Source: Pseudomonas sp. UBA4194 (lineage in GTDB: Bacteria > Pseudomonadota > Gammaproteobacteria > Pseudomonadales > Pseudomonadaceae). From it: a stretch of 64,000 bases of DNA. A program made the translations under genes and the position numbers. The notes beneath the pieces were generated by a model. The model did no database searches, was not told the DNA's origin, and worked only from the letters and a program-made list of their open reading frames with translations. The stretch lies in assembly GCF_002379585.1 (NCBI RefSeq), contig NZ_DFUE01000071.1, forward strand, positions 30,477-94,476. The letters are read 5' to 3'. Positions 36,431 through 44,912 of the stretch are shown one piece after another (position 1 is the first letter of the stretch; each line of letters starts with the position of its first letter).

Positions 36431-37492
36431 ATGAGCCATTCAGCATTGGTTGTCGGTGCCAGCGGCATCGTCGGCAGCGCCACTTCCCGCTTGCTGGTCG
36501 AACAGGGCTGGCAGGTTGCGGGCCTGGCCCGCAAGCCGCTGCAGACCGAGGGTGTCACCTCGATCCAGGCTGACCTGCAGGACCCGGCCTCCCTGGCCCA
36601 GGCCCTGGCCGATCTCAAGCCAACCCACGTGTTCCTCAGCACCTGGTCGCGCCAGGCCACCGAGGCGGAGAACATTCGTGTCAATGCCGCCATGGTGCGC
36701 AACGTACTGGACGCCCTGCGCGGCGCCGGCAGCGTGCAGCATGTGGCGCTGGTCACGGGTCTGAAGCATTACCTGGGTCCGTTCGAGAACTACGGCAAGG
36801 GCAGCCTGCCGCAAACCCCGTTCCGTGAAGAACAAGGCCGTCTGGACGTGGAGAATTTCTATTACGCCCAGGAGGACGAGGTGTTCGCCGCCGCCAAGCG
36901 CGACGGTTTCACCTGGAGCGTGCACCGTCCGCACACCATTACCGGTGTCGCGGTGGGCAACGCGATGAACATGGCGACCACCCTGGCGGTGTACGCCTCG
37001 ATCTGCAAGGCCACAGGCCGCCCCTTTGTTTTCCCAGGCTCGCGAGTGCAGTGGGACAGCCTGACGGACATGACCGATGCCCGCGTGCTGGCCAAACAAA
37101 TGCTGTGGGCCAGCACCACGCCGGAAGCCGCCGACCAGGCGTTCAACGTCACCAATGGCGACGTATTTCGGTGGAGCTGGATGTGGCAGCAAATCGCCCA
37201 ATGGTTCGACATCGAAGCCGCCGCGTTCCCAGAGCAACCCAGCCCCTTGGCCGAGCAGATGGCCGACGATGCCGCGGTTTGGAAAACGCTCGTCGAACAG
37301 CACGGGTTGCAGGAAGCCGACATCGATCGGCTGGTATCGCCATGGCACACTGACGCCGATCTGGGACGGCCGATCGAAGTGGTTACCGACGTATCAAAGA
37401 GCCGCCGCTTCGGTTTCAAGGAGTTCCAGGCCAGCGATCAAGCTTTCTTCGACGTGTTCCAGCAATTGCGTGACGAGCGCCTGATTCCCTGA
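36431..37492 (+). CDS. PRISE-type SDR (progesterone 5-beta-reductase / iridoid synthase-like)
   Basis: A 353-residue extended short-chain dehydrogenase. The cofactor motif is GASGIVG (9-15). Catalytic landmarks of the PRISE family are VTGLKHYLGPFE (Lys) and ENFYYAQEDEVF (Tyr), and VHRPHTITGVAVGNAMN is also typical. These enzymes reduce C=C bonds of enones with NADPH; bacterial members have broad or unknown substrates. The start at 36431 is preceded by TGGAGACAGC. The gene is alone and ends in a strong terminator. Confidence 0.85.
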   Translation: MSHSALVVGASGIVGSATSRLLVEQGWQVAGLARKPLQTEGVTSIQADLQDPASLAQALADLKPTHVFLSTWSRQATEAENIRVNAAMVRNVLDALRGAGSVQHVALVTGLKHYLGPFENYGKGSLPQTPFREEQGRLDVENFYYAQEDEVFAAAKRDGFTWSVHRPHTITGVAVGNAMNMATTLAVYASICKATGRPFVFPGSRVQWDSLTDMTDARVLAKQMLWASTTPEAADQAFNVTNGDVFRWSWMWQQIAQWFDIEAAAFPEQPSPLAEQMADDAAVWKTLVEQHGLQEADIDRLVSPWHTDADLGRPIEVVTDVSKSRRFGFKEFQASDQAFFDVFQQLRDERLIP

Positions 37493-37503
37493 CCACGCCT
37501 GTT

Positions 37504-37544
37504 GAAGCCCGCAAATCCACCTTGGTGTATTCTTGCGGGCTTTT
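37504..37544 (+). terminator. Rho-independent terminator
   Basis: AAGCCCGCAA pairs with TTGCGGGCTT across an 18-base loop and is followed by TTTT. It ends the PRISE reductase transcript just before the acetyltransferase start. Confidence 0.8.
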
Positions 37545-37565
37545 GCGGCTGACCTGGAATCTGCA

Positions 37566-38300
37566 ATGAATGTTCTCAAACGTGCGCTGCTCGACCGTCG
37601 CCTGAAAAAGGCACTGGCCGCCTGCAAGTGTCGGCTCGACAGCGGTACCAAGGGCTTGCGCAGCGATATCGAGCTGACGCTTGAGGAAGGCGCGAAGCTG
37701 CACGATGTGAAGCTGTTCGCCAAGCGTCTGAAAATCGGTGCGCATACCGACATCATGAGCGGCGCCGAACTGCACGAAGTCGCCTCCATCGGTCGCTATT
37801 GCTCGATTGCCGCCGGCACGGTGCTGGGGCACAGCCGGCAGTCCCATCCGCTGGAGTGGTTATCCACTCACAGCAAATTGTTCGCCATGCGCGCGGCTCA
37901 GGGTGGCGACACCAGCGGGCACTACCGATCCTCCCCCACCACTATTGGTCACGACGTGTGGATTGGCCGCGATGCCATGATCATGGACGGCATCACGCTC
38001 GGCACAGGTGCTGTGGTAGGCGCTCAATCGCTGGTCAATAAAGACGTGCCACCCTACGCCATCGTGGCCGGCACGCCCGCACGTATCATCCGCTATCGCT
38101 TCGAACCAGCGCTGATCGAACGCCTGCTGGCCAGCCAATGGTGGGAACTGCCTGCCGAACGTCTCGCGCAGTTGCCCATGGAACACCCCGAGGCATTGCT
38201 CGCAGCCTTGGCCGACCAGCCACCTGCCGCGCTGGCACCACGCCAGGTCACGGTACAGACCAACCCCTTTCGCATCAGCGACCCAGAACATCAACGCTGA
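37566..38300 (+). CDS. CatB-like hexapeptide-repeat O-acetyltransferase
   Basis: A 244-residue left-handed beta-helix acetyltransferase. Hexapeptide turns are seen at residues 55-85 and in TTIGHDVWIGRDAMIMDGITLGTGAVVGAQSLV. The loop HSRQSHP places the likely catalytic His at 94, as in the xenobiotic acetyltransferase family. The family acetylates antibiotics or surface sugars; nothing nearby shows which. The last 45 residues are a Pro/Ala-rich tail. Its 3' end overlaps a possible small gene on the other strand. Confidence 0.85.
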   Translation: MNVLKRALLDRRLKKALAACKCRLDSGTKGLRSDIELTLEEGAKLHDVKLFAKRLKIGAHTDIMSGAELHEVASIGRYCSIAAGTVLGHSRQSHPLEWLSTHSKLFAMRAAQGGDTSGHYRSSPTTIGHDVWIGRDAMIMDGITLGTGAVVGAQSLVNKDVPPYAIVAGTPARIIRYRFEPALIERLLASQWWELPAERLAQLPMEHPEALLAALADQPPAALAPRQVTVQTNPFRISDPEHQR

Positions 38301-38442
38301 CACCCGCTGATTGCCAATGGCCGCTGGAAGGGTTCATGAGCTTATGCCTGACGGCAAGGTCACACGCGTCAGCGACGGCGCGATCAACGCCGAAGTGCTC
38401 GTCCAACTGCTCGGCGGTAACGAGCGGTTCGTCAATAGGCAT
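38275..38442 (-). CDS. Possible small protein overlapping the MocR gene end
   Basis: A 55-codon frame starting inside the last codons of the MocR gene (ATG at 38442, 11-base overlap) and ending inside the convergent acetyltransferase gene. The product begins MPIDEPLVTAEQLDEHFGVD and contains AVRHKLMNP. It is acidic and helical, with codon use like its neighbours. I recognise no family. The overlap fits translational coupling, but an opposite-strand frame is also open here, so it may not be real. Confidence 0.35.
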   Translation of the reverse strand: MPIDEPLVTAEQLDEHFGVDRAVADACDLAVRHKLMNPSSGHWQSAGVSVDVLGR

Positions 38443-39766
38443 GGTCCGTGATGACCTGCTTGACCCGTAACAGTGCCTCGTTGAGGGCTGGCAGGGGCAC
38501 CGATCCGAGCGCCAGGCGGATGGCATGCGGCACAACATCCGCCGCCGCGAAGGGTTCTGCGGTGGACACGGCAACCCCTGCGCGTAACAGCGCCACGGCA
38601 ATCTGATCCGCACGTACCTCCTCAGGCAGCTTGACCCAGAGGAAATAGGACGTTTCATGCCCGATCAGGGACAACCCACCCAGCACCGCTCTGGCCATAC
38701 TCTGGCGAGTCCTGGCGTCATCCCGTTTCTGCTCCTCCAACCGCGCCACCGTGCCGTCTTCGATCCAGCCGCACACCATTGCCGTCATGACCCCAGGGGT
38801 GTTCCAGGTGGTGGCTCGGATAGCCCGCTCCAACGCGGGCACCCAGGGAAGTGGCGCCACTACCACGCCGACACGCAGGCCGGTGGCAATGTTCTTCGAG
38901 AACCCGGAAATGTGCACCGTGGTGTCTGGCGCCAGGGTCACCAGAGGTGCGGCGGGGCTTTCGGCCAAAAACGCGTAGGCAGCGTCTTCGATCAGCAGCA
39001 GATGATGCGCTCGCGCGATGCTTACCAATCTTTCCCGCCAAGCCAGATCCTGTACCCACCCCATGGGGTTGTGGAGCGTGGGCATGCTGTACACCGCCTT
39101 GATCCGTCTCTTGCGGCACATCGACTCCAGGGCGTCGAGGTCCGGACCTTGCTCGGTCAATGGGATGGCGAGCAACTCTAGGCGCTGTGCTTCGGCTGCT
39201 ACCTTGAAGCCGGGGTAGGTCAATGCATCTACCGCCACCACATCCCCCGGCTGGAGCAAGGCCATCACTGTGACGGCCAGGCCATGCTGAGCGCCGCTGA
39301 CAATCAACAATTGCTCGGCGGAGACGACCACGCCGTACCTCGCCAGGTCGCTGGCGATACAGGCCCTCTCATGAGGCCGGCCCCCGTGGGGCTGGTAGCG
39401 CAGCAAAGCCTCCAGGTCGCCAGCGTTTGCCAATTGGCGCAGGGCCGCGCGCAGCAATTCGGCCTGCTCGGGTAACGCCGGGTAGTTGAAGCTCAGGTCA
39501 AGCACGCCGGGTGCAGGCGGCTGTTGATCGATGCCCTGCCACAACGGCAGCGATACTTCACGCACGAAGGTTCCGCGACCTGTTTCGCCACTGACCAGCC
39601 CCATGCTTTCAAGCTCGGCGTAGACCCTGGAGGCCGTGGCCAGCGCCAGCCCATGCTCGCTCGCGAGCTGGCGATGGGTGGGGAGGCGGCTGCCCGGCGC
39701 CCATTTCCCCCGGCGGATATCAGCGGCAAAGCTGTCCACTAGCACTTTATAGCGAGCACGCGGCAT
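38432..39766 (-). CDS. MocR-family GntR/aminotransferase transcriptional regulator
   Basis: 444 residues. The N-terminal winged helix (ADIRRGKWAPGSRLPTHRQLASEHGLALATASRVYAEL, about 15-52) is fused to a fold-type I aminotransferase domain. PLP-site residues can be read: Asn233 (HNPMG), Asp261 with Tyr264 (EDAAY) and Lys291 (GFSKNIATG). MocR proteins use PLP-bound amino compounds as effectors and often control the divergent gene, here an EamA exporter. I use the ATG at 39766; a TTG at 39787 would add seven residues, and neither has a good SD. Confidence 0.87.
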   Translation of the reverse strand: MPRARYKVLVDSFAADIRRGKWAPGSRLPTHRQLASEHGLALATASRVYAELESMGLVSGETGRGTFVREVSLPLWQGIDQQPPAPGVLDLSFNYPALPEQAELLRAALRQLANAGDLEALLRYQPHGGRPHERACIASDLARYGVVVSAEQLLIVSGAQHGLAVTVMALLQPGDVVAVDALTYPGFKVAAEAQRLELLAIPLTEQGPDLDALESMCRKRRIKAVYSMPTLHNPMGWVQDLAWRERLVSIARAHHLLLIEDAAYAFLAESPAAPLVTLAPDTTVHISGFSKNIATGLRVGVVVAPLPWVPALERAIRATTWNTPGVMTAMVCGWIEDGTVARLEEQKRDDARTRQSMARAVLGGLSLIGHETSYFLWVKLPEEVRADQIAVALLRAGVAVSTAEPFAAADVVPHAIRLALGSVPLPALNEALLRVKQVITDHAY

Positions 39767-39867
39767 GAGCGGTTGTATCCATGACAATTTTTTGATTGCA
39801 CTGAAAAGGCGTCCTAGGATGGCCTCCCCGCAGCCGTGAATGCAATGGCTGCAACGTCCTTACCGAG

Positions 39868-40791
39868 ATGATCGCCATGCCGCACAGCACTGAGTTGCCA
39901 GAAACCCCTTTGCGTAAAGCCAGCAGCGGATGGCTGAGCGGGCTGATCGGTGTGGTGATATTCAGCGGCTCTCTGCCGGCTACACGGCTAGCGGTGCTGG
40001 AATTCGACCCGGTGTTTCTGACGGTGGCCAGGGCCAGCATCGCAGGCAGCGTGGCACTGTGTGTGCTGTGGCTGCTGAAGCAGCCCCGGCCCACGGTCCA
40101 GCAATGGCGACAGCTGGCCGTGGTGGCCCTGGGGGTCGTGCTGGGCTTTCCGCTGCTGACTGCCCTGGCATTGCAATACGTGACTTCGGCGCACTCCATC
40201 GTGTTCATCGGCTTGCTGCCTCTGGCGACGGCCATATTTGCCGTGATGCGCGGAGGCGAACGGCCGCGTCCGGCCTTTTGGGCATGCTCGATCCTTGGCA
40301 GCCTGCTGGTGGCCGGATACGCCGCTGGCCAAGGCTTGGCAGCAGCGCCGTTGGGTGATGGCCTGATGTTGGCGGCCGTTCTCGCCTGCGGGCTGGGGTA
40401 CGCCGAAGGCGCCACGCTGTCCCGGGTGCTGGGCGGCTGGCAGGTGATTTGCTGGGCTTTGCTGCTGTCGCTGCCGGTCATGCTGCCGCTGGCATACCTG
40501 CTGGCGCCGCCTACCTTCGAGGGCATCTCAATGCCGGCGTGGGCCAGCCTCGGTTATGTGTCGTTGTTCAGCATGCTCATCGGCTTTGTGTTCTGGTATC
40601 GCGGGCTCGCCCACGGCGGTGCCGCCGCCGTCGGGCAGTTGCAATTGCTGCAGCCTTTCTTTGGGCTGACGCTGGCGGCAGTGTTTCTCCATGAGCAGGT
40701 CAGCATGGGCATGCTGCTGGTGTGCGCCGCTGTCATCCTTTGCGTGGCAGGCGCGCGCCGCAGTGCTACCGCGGTCCCCGGGCGATCCTGA
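39868..40791 (+). CDS. EamA/DMT-family transporter
   Basis: A 307-residue inner-membrane protein of ten helices in two EamA halves (about 15-145 and 160-295). PEGxxxA-like features are replaced by ALQYVTSAHSIVFIGLLPLATAIFA and YRGLAHGGAAAVGQLQLLQPFFGL, both usual for the family. It probably exports amino acids or related metabolites. It is divergent from the MocR gene, its likely regulator. An alternative ATG lies three codons downstream (39877). Confidence 0.85.
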   Translation: MIAMPHSTELPETPLRKASSGWLSGLIGVVIFSGSLPATRLAVLEFDPVFLTVARASIAGSVALCVLWLLKQPRPTVQQWRQLAVVALGVVLGFPLLTALALQYVTSAHSIVFIGLLPLATAIFAVMRGGERPRPAFWACSILGSLLVAGYAAGQGLAAAPLGDGLMLAAVLACGLGYAEGATLSRVLGGWQVICWALLLSLPVMLPLAYLLAPPTFEGISMPAWASLGYVSLFSMLIGFVFWYRGLAHGGAAAVGQLQLLQPFFGLTLAAVFLHEQVSMGMLLVCAAVILCVAGARRSATAVPGRS

Positions 40792-40830
40792 GGTGGGTTT
40801 CCCTCGCCCGCCGCATCGACTACCATGCGC

Positions 40831-40995
40831 TCGCCGGTCCCGAAGGGGATCAATAGGGAATCCGCGATGCTGGCACAGCATCAACCGGAACTGCCCCCGC
40901 AACTGTAGGTGCCGAACCTGTTCCACGCATGCCACTGGGTCGCCCCGGGAAGGCAGGAAGCAGGTGATGAAGCATCAGTCAGGAGACCTGCCGGC
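40831..40995 (+). ncRNA. Cobalamin riboswitch
   Basis: The conserved elements appear in order: GGTCCC and AATAGGGAATCCG (P1-P3 entry), ACTGCCCCCGCAACTGTAGG (core), CCACTGGGTCGCCCCGGGAAGGC (P5/P6 region) and the B12 box AGTCAGGAGACCTGCC at about 40977-40992. Downstream, CCGGCGGGGTGTCCGGAGG and GGGCATCCTGCCG can form alternative hairpins near the start of the importer gene. Adenosylcobalamin binding would switch off the three-gene ABC importer that follows. It fills most of the 358-bp gap after the EamA gene. Confidence 0.95.
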
Positions 40996-41149
40996 CACGT
41001 AGATCAACCAACCGGCGGGGTGTCCGGAGGGCATCCTGCCGTGGCGCACGTTTCTTGCGCGGCCTTGCTTCGTGCCTTGATGGCCGCGCCTGTCGATGTT
41101 TCCCCAGCTTGCAGCCCCAGCCCCGTATGTTCCTGACGGAGATTGCGCC

Positions 41150-42163
41150 ATGCTGCTGCCCCGCTTTGCCCTGTTGTTCGCCAGCCTCGGGCTGTCCTCG
41201 CTGGCCTGCGCCAGCCCCACCCAATACCCGCTCACCGTGGAAAACTGCGGCGTACCGCTGACCTTTCAACACGCCCCGACGCGTGCGGTGACCATTGGCC
41301 AGGCAGGCACCGAGATGCTCTTCGCCCTGGGGCTGGGCGACAAGCTGGTGGGCACATCGCTGTGGTTCAATGCGCCGTTGGAACGCGACAAGGCGCAGAA
41401 CGCCAGGATCGAGCGACTGGCGGACAACGAACCGAGTTTCGAAGCGGTGATCGGCAAGCGGCCCGAACTGGTCGCGGTGCAGTTGGAGTGGATGGTGGGG
41501 CCTCAGGGCGCAGTGGGTACCCGCGAGCAGTTCCATGAGCTGAACATTCCCACCTACCTGATGCCATCGGATTGCGAAGGCAAAGACAACCTGGTGGGCG
41601 CCGACGGTACTCGCCTGCAGCCATTCCTGATCGACACGCTGTACAAGAGCGTGAGCCAACTGGCGCGGATCTTCGACGTCGAGGACCGAGGCGAGCAGCT
41701 CAACGCCAGCCTCAAGGCGCGCCTGGCCAAGGTCAGCGCTCCGGCGACCAATGCCACGCGGCAACAGACCAGCGCGCTGTTCTGGTTCTCCAGTGCCGAC
41801 TTGCAGGCCGATCCTTATGTGGCCGGTCGCAAGGGCATTCCCGACTTCATGCTCAATACCCTGGGTGTGAGTAACGTGGTGCAGTCGGATGAAGAGTGGC
41901 CCACCGTCGGCTGGGAAACCATTGCCCGAGCCAATCCGACCTTTCTGGTGATCGCGCGCATGGACCGTCGCCGCTTCCCCGCCGATGACGTCGACAAGAA
42001 GCTGGCGCTCCTGCGCTCGGACCCTGTGACTCAACACATGGACGCGGTGAAGCACAACCGCATCGTGATCCTCGATGCCGATGCCATGCAGGCCAGCCTG
42101 CGCATGTTCGATGGCCTGGAAACCCTGGCTGCGGCCATCGACAGCGGTGCCCCGGCACAATGA
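41150..42163 (+). CDS. ABC importer substrate-binding protein under B12 riboswitch control (BtuF-like)
   Basis: 337 residues. The signal peptide ends at SLACA (about residue 23), followed by a class III binding fold (LTFQHAPTRAVTIGQAGTEMLFALGLGDKLVG). I start at the ATG at 41150, which has GGAG upstream and gives a proper signal; an in-frame start at 41096 lies in the riboswitch leader. It captures cobalamin, a cobinamide or possibly cobalt in the periplasm. The gene overlaps the permease (ATGA). No TonB receptor is included, unlike the operon at 17-22 kb. Confidence 0.87.
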   Translation: MLLPRFALLFASLGLSSLACASPTQYPLTVENCGVPLTFQHAPTRAVTIGQAGTEMLFALGLGDKLVGTSLWFNAPLERDKAQNARIERLADNEPSFEAVIGKRPELVAVQLEWMVGPQGAVGTREQFHELNIPTYLMPSDCEGKDNLVGADGTRLQPFLIDTLYKSVSQLARIFDVEDRGEQLNASLKARLAKVSAPATNATRQQTSALFWFSSADLQADPYVAGRKGIPDFMLNTLGVSNVVQSDEEWPTVGWETIARANPTFLVIARMDRRRFPADDVDKKLALLRSDPVTQHMDAVKHNRIVILDADAMQASLRMFDGLETLAAAIDSGAPAQ

Positions 42164-43176
42164 CGCAAAGTGTACTGAGGACATTGCTGGCCGCCCTCGC
42201 CCTGCTGGCGGCCATACTGGCCGGAGTGTCCATTGGCGAGACCACGGTGGCGCCCGATGTGGTGCTGCAGGTGCTGGCCAACAAGCTGATGGGCGCCGGC
42301 TACGTGCTCGACCCCATCGATGAGGGCATCGTCTGGAATTACCGCCTGACCCGCGCCCTGGTAGCCGCGGCGTGTGGTGCCGGACTGGCGCTGTGCGGTG
42401 TGATCCTGCAATCCCTGCTGCGCAATCCGCTGGCTGAGCCCTACCTGTTGGGCATTTCGGCCGGCGCCTCGACCGGTGCGGTGCTGGTGGCCCTGCTGGG
42501 CGTCGGCGCGGGGGCGATATCGCTGTCGGCGGGTGCGTTCATGGGCGCGGTGACGGCCTTTGCGCTGGTGATTCTGCTGGCCCGGGCGAGTGGTCCGTCC
42601 ACCGGCACCGGGCAGATCATTCTGGCCGGCATCGCCGGCTCGCAACTGTTCAACGCGCTGACCGCGTTCTTGATTACCAAATCGGCCAGCGCCGATCAGG
42701 CCCGGGGCATCATGTTCTGGCTGCTGGGCAATCTGGGCGGCGTGCGCTGGCCTTCGGTGTGGCTGGCGGTACCGGTGGCCCTGGCGGGCCTGGTGGTGTG
42801 CCTGTGGCATCGGCGAGCACTGGATGCCTTCGCCTTCGGTGCCGATTCCGCAGCTTCGCTGGGCATCCCGGTACGTAGAGTGCAGTTGGTGCTGGTGGGG
42901 TGCGCGGCCCTGGTCACCGCGGTGGTGGTGTCCATTGTCGGTTCCATCGGCTTCGTCGGGTTGGTGATACCTCATGCCGCGCGGCTGCTGCTGGGCACCC
43001 GTCATGCCCGGCTGCTGCCCGCCAGTGCCCTGGGTGGCGCCTTGTTCCTGATTGCCGCAGACGTGCTTTCGCGCACCTTGATCAAGGGCCAGGTGATTCC
43101 CGTCGGGGTGATCACCGCGCTGGTTGGCGCGCCCGTGTTCGCCTTGATTCTGATCAGCCGCAGGAGCGCGCGATGA
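42160..43176 (+). CDS. FecCD/BtuC-like ABC permease
   Basis: A 338-residue permease with about ten helices. LTRALVAAACGAGLALCGVILQSLLRNPLAEPYLLGIS and IGSIGFVGLVIPHAARLLLG are the family landmarks. Overlaps of four bases at both ends (ATGA) tie the three genes of this importer together. The riboswitch upstream of the operon points to a corrinoid or cobalt ligand. Confidence 0.9.
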   Translation: MTQSVLRTLLAALALLAAILAGVSIGETTVAPDVVLQVLANKLMGAGYVLDPIDEGIVWNYRLTRALVAAACGAGLALCGVILQSLLRNPLAEPYLLGISAGASTGAVLVALLGVGAGAISLSAGAFMGAVTAFALVILLARASGPSTGTGQIILAGIAGSQLFNALTAFLITKSASADQARGIMFWLLGNLGGVRWPSVWLAVPVALAGLVVCLWHRRALDAFAFGADSAASLGIPVRRVQLVLVGCAALVTAVVVSIVGSIGFVGLVIPHAARLLLGTRHARLLPASALGGALFLIAADVLSRTLIKGQVIPVGVITALVGAPVFALILISRRSAR

Positions 43177-43946
43177 ACCCGTCGGCGCACTGCCTGAGCT
43201 GTTCGCAGCTGTCCTTCAAGGTGGGTGATAGCCCGTTGTTGCAGGGCGTTGAACTGGATGTTCGCCAAGGCGAAACCCTGGGCGTTGTCGGCCCCAATGG
43301 GTCGGGAAAATCGACACTGCTGAAATTGCTGGCGGGGCTGCGTGCCCCCAGCGCCGGGGAAGTGCGGCTGCATGGCCAGCGGCTCAAGGACCTGCCACGT
43401 CGGCGCATCGCCCAGCAGATGGCGGTGGTGGAGCAGCAGGCTCATAGCGACGATGCCATTACCGTATTCGACGCCGTGGCCCTGGGGCGCACGCCTTGGC
43501 TGTCGGCATTGAGCCCCTGGTCGGCCGAGGATCAGGCCATCGTCTTGCAGGCGCTAGAGGATGTCGACGCCGGCCACCTGAGCACGCGCTTGTGGCGCAG
43601 CCTGTCCGGTGGCGAGCGCCAGCGGGTGCACATCGCACGTGCCTTGGCCCAGCGGCCGCAGGTGCTACTGCTGGACGAACCGGGCAACCACCTGGACATC
43701 CAGCATCAACTGGCGATCCTGAAACTGGTGCAGGGGCTGCAGGTGACGACCCTCATTGCCCTGCACGACCTGAACCAGGCGCTGAGCTGCGACCGTCTGG
43801 CCATTCTAGAGAAAGGCCGATTGGTAGCGCTGGGTGAGCCATCCACCGTGCTCACGCCCGAGCGGTTGCAGGATACCTTCGGCGTGCAGGCGCATTACCT
43901 GGTCGATCCGTTCGATGGGGCGAAGATTCTGCGCTTTCGTTCGTGA
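43173..43946 (+). CDS. ABC transporter ATP-binding protein (BtuD-like)
   Basis: 257 residues: Walker A GPNGSGKST, signature LSGGERQRV, Walker B VLLLDEPGNHLD, switch His in IALHDLNQAL. It is the energy subunit of the riboswitch-controlled importer. The start is fixed by the ATGA overlap with the permease; the frame open upstream lies inside the permease gene. A REP pair follows, and cobF comes from the opposite strand. Confidence 0.93.
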   Translation: MNPSAHCLSCSQLSFKVGDSPLLQGVELDVRQGETLGVVGPNGSGKSTLLKLLAGLRAPSAGEVRLHGQRLKDLPRRRIAQQMAVVEQQAHSDDAITVFDAVALGRTPWLSALSPWSAEDQAIVLQALEDVDAGHLSTRLWRSLSGGERQRVHIARALAQRPQVLLLDEPGNHLDIQHQLAILKLVQGLQVTTLIALHDLNQALSCDRLAILEKGRLVALGEPSTVLTPERLQDTFGVQAHYLVDPFDGAKILRFRS

Positions 43947-43960
43947 ACCTGCTCGGGCCC

Positions 43961-44030
43961 CATCGCGGGTAGAACCCGCTCCCACACAAACAGCAATACC
44001 TGTGGGAGCGGGTTCTGCCTGCTCCCACAA
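43961..44030. repeat. REP-type inverted pair
   Basis: CATCGCGGGTAGAACCCGCT faces TGTGGGAGCGGGTTCTGCC. The second arm continues into a partial third copy (GCTCCCACA). It lies between the convergent importer operon and cobF. Same family as 6899-7560. Confidence 0.8.
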
Positions 44031-44045
44031 CCACGGGGCGCTCGT

Positions 44046-44807
44046 TCAGGGTTCGATGCGTTTGAGCAGGTAGGTGTCCATGATCCATCCGTGTGCCTGC
44101 CGAGCGGTGTGGCGAGCCTGGGTGATCTGGTCGGCGACTTGATCCAGCGGGCCGTCGATGAGGATTTCGTCGCAGGTGCCAAGGTAAGCGCCCCAGTGGA
44201 TCTGCCAACCCTGCCCCACCAACAGTCGATAGCTTTCCTGGGCATCGAGCATCACCACCACAGTGTCCACGCCTTCGCGCAGGCCCATGGCAAGCTGGCG
44301 TCCGGTGGTGATTTCCACTGCGCCACCGATGCTGTTCAAAGGCACCCGGTGCTGCGCGGTCAGGGCTTGCACACTGGTGATGCCCGGGATCACCTCATAC
44401 GCCAATGCATGCCTGCCGCTGGCCGCGATGCTTTCGATGATGCGTACGGTGCTGTCATACAGCGACGGGTCCCCCCACACCAGAAACGCGCCACACTGCC
44501 CTTCGCCCAGCTCAGTGGCGATCAGTCGTTCGAAAATCTCGCCCTTGTCACTGTTGAGCTGGCCCACCGCGCCCGGATAGTCGCCGTTATCGGGAATCCG
44601 CTCAGGGTTCAGCGCCTCCACGATGCGATAGGCGCTACCACGGACATAGCGCTGCAGGATGTCCCGGCGCAAGGCATTGAGCTTGGCTTTTGCGCTGCCC
44701 TTGTCCATCAGGAAAAAAACATCGGCGCGGTTCAGCGCGCTCACCGCCTGCACCGTGATGTATTCCGGGTTGCCGGCACCAATACCAACGATCAAGATAG
44801 TTTTCAT
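44046..44807 (-). CDS. cobF: Precorrin-6A synthase (deacetylating)
   Basis: A 253-residue SAM-dependent methylase of the aerobic corrin pathway. It methylates C-1 of precorrin-5 with loss of the acetyl group, giving precorrin-6A. The opening ILIVGIGAGNPEYITVQAV is the glycine-rich start of tetrapyrrole methylases, and VWGDPSLYDST and YEVIPGITSVQAL are the other family motifs. The start MKTILIVG is the only reasonable one; the open frame upstream crosses a REP arm. It is separated from the rest of the cob genes and stands beside the B12-regulated importer. Confidence 0.93.
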   Translation of the reverse strand: MKTILIVGIGAGNPEYITVQAVSALNRADVFFLMDKGSAKAKLNALRRDILQRYVRGSAYRIVEALNPERIPDNGDYPGAVGQLNSDKGEIFERLIATELGEGQCGAFLVWGDPSLYDSTVRIIESIAASGRHALAYEVIPGITSVQALTAQHRVPLNSIGGAVEITTGRQLAMGLREGVDTVVVMLDAQESYRLLVGQGWQIHWGAYLGTCDEILIDGPLDQVADQITQARHTARQAHGWIMDTYLLKRIEP

Positions 44808-44815
44808 ACGCCCCC

Positions 44816-44838
44816 GTAGCAGCGGCGTAAGCCGCGTC
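44816..44838. repeat. Single REP arm
   Basis: GTAGCAGCGGCGTAAGCCGC plus three bases, one arm of the family seen as a full pair at 31181-31291. It lies in the 105-bp gap between divergent cobF and the LysR gene. Confidence 0.7.
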
Positions 44839-44912
44839 AAATGCCCAGTCAAAACCCAAGTCAACACGCAAGCCAAAACCCGCGCACCTGCGCCACAGGA
44901 TGAGGAACATCG

